A stretch of DNA of 64,000 nt from Ruminococcaceae bacterium Marseille-P2935 (GTDB lineage Bacteria; Bacillota; Clostridia; Oscillospirales; Ruminococcaceae), in assembly GCA_900104565.1 (NCBI GenBank), contig LT629952.1:1177604-1241603 (forward strand). The letters are read 5' to 3'. The position numbers and the translations under genes were made by a program. A model generated the notes under the pieces. The model did no database searches, was not told the DNA's origin, and worked only from the letters and a program-made list of their open reading frames with translations. Below are positions 60,123-64,000 of this stretch, piece by piece; within the stretch, counting starts at the first letter, position 1, and every line of letters starts with the position of its first letter.

Positions 60123-60668
60123 TTACAGAATCGCCTTGAACATATCCGGATGAAGCGACGGAATAACAACCGTTTTCACGATCATACCCTGAACCTCATC
60201 ACAGTTTTTAGCAGCGCTTACCGAAGCCTTCACTTCGCTGGTACCGCCTACCATAGTCACGAAGGATTTACCTCCCAAGCCGGTTCCCAGACGGATCTCG
60301 ATCAGGTCAACACCTGCTGCTTTTACCGCAGCATCGGCTGCGAATACGGCTGCCACCAATGAGAAGGTTTCAACTACGCCGACTGCTTCCTTCTGCTCGG
60401 GCACCACTGCACAGGCCAGTGCCGGAAACACCTGATCATCCAGGCTTGGAATAACAATGCTGTCTACCAGGTTCTGCCCGGCGGCAGCTTTGCCAGCCTC
60501 AATGGACGCTGTTACGCCCGCTGTATCACCCGATACCATAATAATATATTTACCCGGGCAAACAGGACGCGCGGTAACCAGTTTTGTATATGCTGCTTTT
60601 AACATGGCATCGCCGGCTTCAACACCTGCTGCAATGCTGTTCAGCTCTAAAATTCCCAGTGTCTGCAA
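60123..60668 (-). CDS. BMC-T trimer shell protein, PduT-like with pore cysteine
   Basis: A 181-residue tandem-domain BMC protein (pseudohexameric trimer). Domain 1 (about 1-88) starts TLGILELNSIAAGVEAGDAM, and domain 2 (about 92-180) starts EAVGVVETFSLVAAVFAADAA. RPVCPGKYIIMV puts Cys37 where PduT has the cysteine that holds a [4Fe-4S] cluster at the central pore. With the PduS-like gene immediately upstream, an electron path through the shell is likely (established for PduT/PduS, inferred here). Confidence 0.95.
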   Translation of the reverse strand: MQTLGILELNSIAAGVEAGDAMLKAAYTKLVTARPVCPGKYIIMVSGDTAGVTASIEAGKAAAGQNLVDSIVIPSLDDQVFPALACAVVPEQKEAVGVVETFSLVAAVFAADAAVKAAGVDLIEIRLGTGLGGKSFVTMVGGTSEVKASVSAAKNCDEVQGMIVKTVVIPSLHPDMFKAIL

Positions 60669-60683
60669 AACTTAATTCCCCCC

Positions 60684-62018
60684 TTACGCCTTCGCGTCGA
60701 TCTCAATGAATTCGGGCGTCACCTTGACCACCTTGCCGCTTATGCTGGCATGGATAGCAGCGCCCAAGGCGTTTGTAGGAGCAGCGCCAATCAACGCGCC
60801 TTTTTCTACCATATCGCCTTCGCCGACCACGGCGGTTGCCGGGGCACCGATATGCTGTTTCAGCAAAATTTTTACCTTGCTGCAGCTAACCGGCTCGAAT
60901 CTCATTGGAGCGTCCACATTATATTCGGATATACCCATTCTCTGAATGAGGCGTTCGGTTGGAACCTTGGAAGCTTCCCTGGATTCGTCAACCTCATCAG
61001 GCTCTTTCGGAGTTGGTTTAATCCCTTGTTTTGCCAAGCCGCCTTTTACCATGGTGATGAAACGGCTGGGAGAGAGTCCCATTGGGCATGCATAATAGGT
61101 GCAAAGACCGCAGTCACAGCAGCCAAATACGTTGTCACCCTTGCCCAGGGAATCTGCGTTGCCATAGGCAATCGCACGCATCACCTTGTGGGGTTCTACG
61201 CCCAGGCCCAGCTTATTTCTGGGGCACATGGTGGTGCAGGTGCTGCATTGGCAGCAGACGGTTCTGGCCAGACGCAGCTCGGTATCCATGGCGCTGCTCT
61301 TTTTCTGAATCAGCGGATGGTCGGTCGGAAGTACAATGACACCGCCGGTGGTTTTGGTTACCGGAGTGTTCCAGTCATTGGTCACCCTGCCCATTGCCGG
61401 TCCGCCAATAATCAGCGAATAGCCCTGGTCAGGTCCCGGACCGCCGGCCAGCTCAATAAGCATGGACACCGGAGTGCCAATGGGAGCGTTTAATGTAACC
61501 GGGTTTCTGACTGCACCGTTTACCGTTACATACTTGTCGGTAACGGGAATATCTTCCACCGCATTGGCTACGTTGATGAGGGTGTTGGTATTGCAAACCA
61601 CAGCGCCCACATTGATGGGAATACCGCCTACCGGCACTGCTTTGCCAACTACCTCGTAAACAATCTGCTGCTCGTCACCTGCCGGGTAGTAGTTACCCAG
61701 CTGGAAAACTTCGATGTTTTTGTGTTTCGCCGCTTCTGCTTTCATGGTCTCCACCGCTTTGTGGTTGTGGGATTTCACCGCAATCACGCCGCGCGGCGCT
61801 TTGGAAACCTGCATTACGATCTTAATGCCTTTTATGATCTGAGCCGCAAAGTTTTCCATCAGCTGACGGTCCACTTTTAAAAGCGGTTCACATTCCGCAC
61901 AGTTGGCAATCACTACCTCTGCTTTGGTTTTGATCTTCACGTGGGTCGGAAAACCGGCGCCGCCGGCTCCAACTACGCCGGCATTTGCGATCTTCTCCAG
62001 TGCAACACTTGCCTGCAT
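60684..62018 (-). CDS. PduS/RnfC-like electron-transfer protein of the BMC
   Basis: A 444-residue protein with GVVGAGGAGFPTHVKIK near the N-terminus (flavin/NADH-binding of the RnfC/NuoF type), an SLBB-like region in the middle, two 4Fe-4S sites in RTVCCQCSTCTTMCP and FGCCDCGLCTYYACP, and a C-terminal barrel-sandwich domain (VGEGDMVEKGALIGAAP). PduS is a flavo-Fe-S protein that can reduce cobalamin and pass electrons to PduT. In this cobalamin-free operon it more likely recycles NADH inside the shell. ATG 62018 has AGGCGG five bases upstream. An in-frame ATG six codons earlier lacks an SD. Confidence 0.92.
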   Translation of the reverse strand: MQASVALEKIANAGVVGAGGAGFPTHVKIKTKAEVVIANCAECEPLLKVDRQLMENFAAQIIKGIKIVMQVSKAPRGVIAVKSHNHKAVETMKAEAAKHKNIEVFQLGNYYPAGDEQQIVYEVVGKAVPVGGIPINVGAVVCNTNTLINVANAVEDIPVTDKYVTVNGAVRNPVTLNAPIGTPVSMLIELAGGPGPDQGYSLIIGGPAMGRVTNDWNTPVTKTTGGVIVLPTDHPLIQKKSSAMDTELRLARTVCCQCSTCTTMCPRNKLGLGVEPHKVMRAIAYGNADSLGKGDNVFGCCDCGLCTYYACPMGLSPSRFITMVKGGLAKQGIKPTPKEPDEVDESREASKVPTERLIQRMGISEYNVDAPMRFEPVSCSKVKILLKQHIGAPATAVVGEGDMVEKGALIGAAPTNALGAAIHASISGKVVKVTPEFIEIDAKA

Positions 62019-62104
62019 AATTCCCGCCTTCTCCATGCGCATAGTCTACATCCCATTCTTAAGCCCTCCGCATGGAGAGAAGCTTATGGGTTTTGCCCTT
62101 TTCT

Positions 62105-63547
62105 TTATACGATCCGGAATGCGCCGTACATGGTGCAGCGGCGGGAGCGTACAAAGTTTTTGGCCGAGGTGAGACCCTCGCCGGTGGGAGTGGCGATGGT
62201 CAGGGTGGTGTAACCCTCGCCGTCAAAGCCTAAGCCGGCATAGGAGGGAGCATTTTTTACAAAAATGGTGGTGTCCAGCGCTTTAGCTGCTGCCGACAGA
62301 TGGTTTACATTCTCAGAATGCATCATTGCGGTATGATGGCAACCGTTTTCGGCAGTCACTGCCTTGTCAATTGCTTCTTCAATGCTGAATACCCGGGTAA
62401 GAGGTACAACAGGCATCAGCATTTCGGTGCTAACCAGCAGGTTGTCAAAGGGAACGTCGGCAATAATCAGTTTGTATTCTTTATTCACCTTAATACCGCA
62501 CTGTTCCAGAATGTAAGAGGCGTTGCGTCCAACCAGTTTGCGGTTGGGAGCGGCTTTGCCTTCTTTATCAAACGTAATGGCAGTTTTAATAATCTGCTCT
62601 ACTTCAAACTTATTTGCTTTATAGCAGCCCTGAGCTTCCATCTCGCGCAGCAGCTCGTCCGCAATATTATCAAATGCAATAATTTCTTTTTCAGCTATGC
62701 ACAGAACATTGTTGTCAAAGCTTGCGCCGTCTACAATATCCTTTGCAGCTTTTTTGATGTTTGCGGTATCATCTACGATAACAGGCGGGTTACCCGGTCC
62801 GGCAGCAATTACTTTTTTGCCGCTGTTCATGGCAACCTTAACCACTGCTTCACCGCCGGTTACAACCAGCAGACGGATGAGCTTATGGGTCATGATGACT
62901 TTTCCGGTGTCTAAAGTCGGGGTCTCGGGAGCAACCAGCAGGTTGTTTGGACCACCGGCCTCTACAATTGCGCGGTTCATCAGTTTTATTGCTTCACAAG
63001 AGGCTTTCTTTGCAGCCGGATGGGGGTTAAATACAACACCGTTTCCAGCAGAAACCATACCAATGCTGTTGTTAATAACAGTAGCGGTGGGGTTTGTGGA
63101 CGGGGTGATTGCGCCCAGAAGTCCAAAGGGAGCGTTTTCCATCAGAGTAAAACCGTAGTCACCAGTGAATGCACGGGGAATCAAATCTTCAATACCAGGA
63201 GTTTTTTCTGCTGCAAGTATGTTTTTAAGCACCTTGTGCTCCACATGGCCGTAGCCGGTTTCCTGGTGTGCCATCTCAGCCAGATGACGGGCATTGTCCA
63301 GAGCAACCTTTCTCATATTGGCAATGATCTTCTCTCTTTGCTGCAAAGTCAGGTTCATCAGCTGTTTTTGTGCAGCAGCAGCTGCGTCAATTGCCACATT
63401 GATGTCCTGGAAGATGCCATAGTCGCCTTGAACGCAGCTGGTAACGGTCGCGGTGACTGCAGGGGCACCGGCCGCCTGTGAGGAGCCGCCGTAACGTGCA
63501 GTCATTTCCTTTACCAGTTGTTCTACTGTACTTTGTGAAATGCTCAT
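62105..63547 (-). CDS. Acylating aldehyde dehydrogenase (PduP/EutE type)
   Basis: CoA-dependent aldehyde dehydrogenase, 480 residues, which oxidises the acetaldehyde made by DeoC to acetyl-CoA with NAD+. The N-terminus (STVEQLVKEMTARYGGSS) is an amphipathic encapsulation-type helix, then a linker. Core features are TPSTNPTATVINNSIGM, GPGNPPVIVDDTANI and the catalytic Cys in FDNNVLCIAEKE. The C-terminus ends in a Arg-rich KNFVRSRRCTMYGAFR segment. It is placed between the flavoprotein-like gene and PduS, as in many BMC loci. Confidence 0.95.
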   Translation of the reverse strand: MSISQSTVEQLVKEMTARYGGSSQAAGAPAVTATVTSCVQGDYGIFQDINVAIDAAAAAQKQLMNLTLQQREKIIANMRKVALDNARHLAEMAHQETGYGHVEHKVLKNILAAEKTPGIEDLIPRAFTGDYGFTLMENAPFGLLGAITPSTNPTATVINNSIGMVSAGNGVVFNPHPAAKKASCEAIKLMNRAIVEAGGPNNLLVAPETPTLDTGKVIMTHKLIRLLVVTGGEAVVKVAMNSGKKVIAAGPGNPPVIVDDTANIKKAAKDIVDGASFDNNVLCIAEKEIIAFDNIADELLREMEAQGCYKANKFEVEQIIKTAITFDKEGKAAPNRKLVGRNASYILEQCGIKVNKEYKLIIADVPFDNLLVSTEMLMPVVPLTRVFSIEEAIDKAVTAENGCHHTAMMHSENVNHLSAAAKALDTTIFVKNAPSYAGLGFDGEGYTTLTIATPTGEGLTSAKNFVRSRRCTMYGAFRIV

Positions 63548-63570
63548 GTTTCAAATTCCTCCTGTTGAAT

Positions 63571-64000
63571 TTAAGCTTCTCGAATTCTAATGTGCAGCTC
63601 CTCGGCGCGATCACGTGCAAGGGGCGTCAATATCTTGTTGTCTGTGAGTACAATCTCCCTGTCTCCCCGCTGATGCAGTTTTTCCACTACCTCCATGGTA
63701 ATCAGGGTATCGTCCGGGTCTGTGCCTTCCACACAAGAATCTTCAGCGTTCACAAAGCGTACGCCCATGTCGGCAAGCTTTGCAAACTGTTCCCGCACCC
63801 TGCGGGAGAAAGAACTGACAGGAAGCCCTTCGGGGGAGAAATCCACCACCATCTCCACCGCTTTGCCGTGAAGCAGATAGTAGAGAATTAAGTTTGGCAG
63901 CGGTTCCTCTTCGCTGCCAGCGGCCACTGCCTCCATCAGCTTTAGGGTTGGAGCCAGCACCGTGATCCCCTCATATTTAGCAGCATTTTGGTAAAGCTTT
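63571..64000 (-). CDS. BMC-associated flavoprotein-like protein, C-terminal part (5' end outside window)
   Basis: The frame is open to the window's last base, so the start is missing. The visible 143 residues contain ITVLAPTLKLMEAVAAGSEEEPLPNLILYYLLHGKAVEMVVDF and end LTDNKILTPLARDRAEELHIRI. Both parts recall the flavoprotein (Dfp-like) accessory genes and the ‘TPLARDxA’ tails that recur in microcompartment loci. It may serve flavin or cofactor supply. The identity is a family-level guess based on these motifs and the gene context. Confidence 0.6.
   Translation of the reverse strand, partial: KLYQNAAKYEGITVLAPTLKLMEAVAAGSEEEPLPNLILYYLLHGKAVEMVVDFSPEGLPVSSFSRRVREQFAKLADMGVRFVNAEDSCVEGTDPDDTLITMEVVEKLHQRGDREIVLTDNKILTPLARDRAEELHIRIREA

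Overview
The window looks like chromosome of a Gram-positive anaerobe of class Clostridia, probably Oscillospiraceae/Ruminococcaceae-like. The evidence is strong Shine-Dalgarno (SD) sites, sigma-A promoters with 17-bp spacers, a tryptophan T-box, a Tad pilus locus with no secretin gene, PrsA-, VanW- and C_GCAxxG_C_C-type proteins, and an enteric-type microcompartment locus. Taxonomy is inferred from gene content only.

Layout. 1-5.7 kb: tail of an RND efflux pump, trmO, a racemase/DUF2871 pair and an ECF sigma/membrane-partner pair. 5.7-13 kb: ribbon-helix-helix gene plus clpB, an MsrA-MsrB fusion, small proteins and a D,D-carboxypeptidase. 13.2-18.1 kb (minus): remains of a deleted MFP-ABC exporter, a PrsA-like foldase, a two-component system and a PAP2 phosphatase. 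18.8-27.5 kb: UroD-like protein, Imm-5-like protein, PfkB kinase, small-multidrug-export-like protein, T-box-controlled TrpB2, VanW and a flippase. 28.3-32.4 kb (plus): glycerate/hydroxypyruvate operon of glycerate kinase, a TIM-barrel isomerase, a 2-hydroxyacid dehydrogenase and a tartronate-semialdehyde-reductase type enzyme. 33.2-42.5 kb (minus): an 11-gene Tad pilus operon, more AT-rich than its surroundings, preceded by five exact-period 19-bp repeats. 43-55.5 kb: metabolic and membrane genes, DAHP synthase, AIM24, a polyferredoxin, PutP and a second ECF sigma pair. 55.6-64 kb (minus, running off the window): a bacterial microcompartment (BMC) operon.

The BMC operon encodes two BMC-H, one BMC-T, three BMC-P, a deoxyribose-phosphate aldolase carrying a C-terminal 4Fe-4S motif, an RpiB-like protein with an altered active site, an acylating aldehyde dehydrogenase, a PduS/RnfC-like protein, Pta, and part of a flavoprotein-like protein. 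It fits a sugar-phosphate-utilising metabolosome: deoxyribose-5-phosphate to acetaldehyde, to acetyl-CoA, to acetyl-phosphate, with electrons moved through Fe-S proteins.

The most unusual signal is a leader of about 75-95 nt found five times in 64 kb, before trmO, PAP2, the UroD-like gene, a Gfo/Idh/MocA gene and an ECF sigma gene. Each copy has a hairpin whose loop can pair with a CGAAGCRG-like segment directly abutting the SD (an H-type pseudoknot). The stem sequences differ between copies but stay paired. I do not recognise it as a known riboswitch. Other repeats are a three-hairpin palindromic element (three copies) and a 236-bp foldback element with inverted ends.
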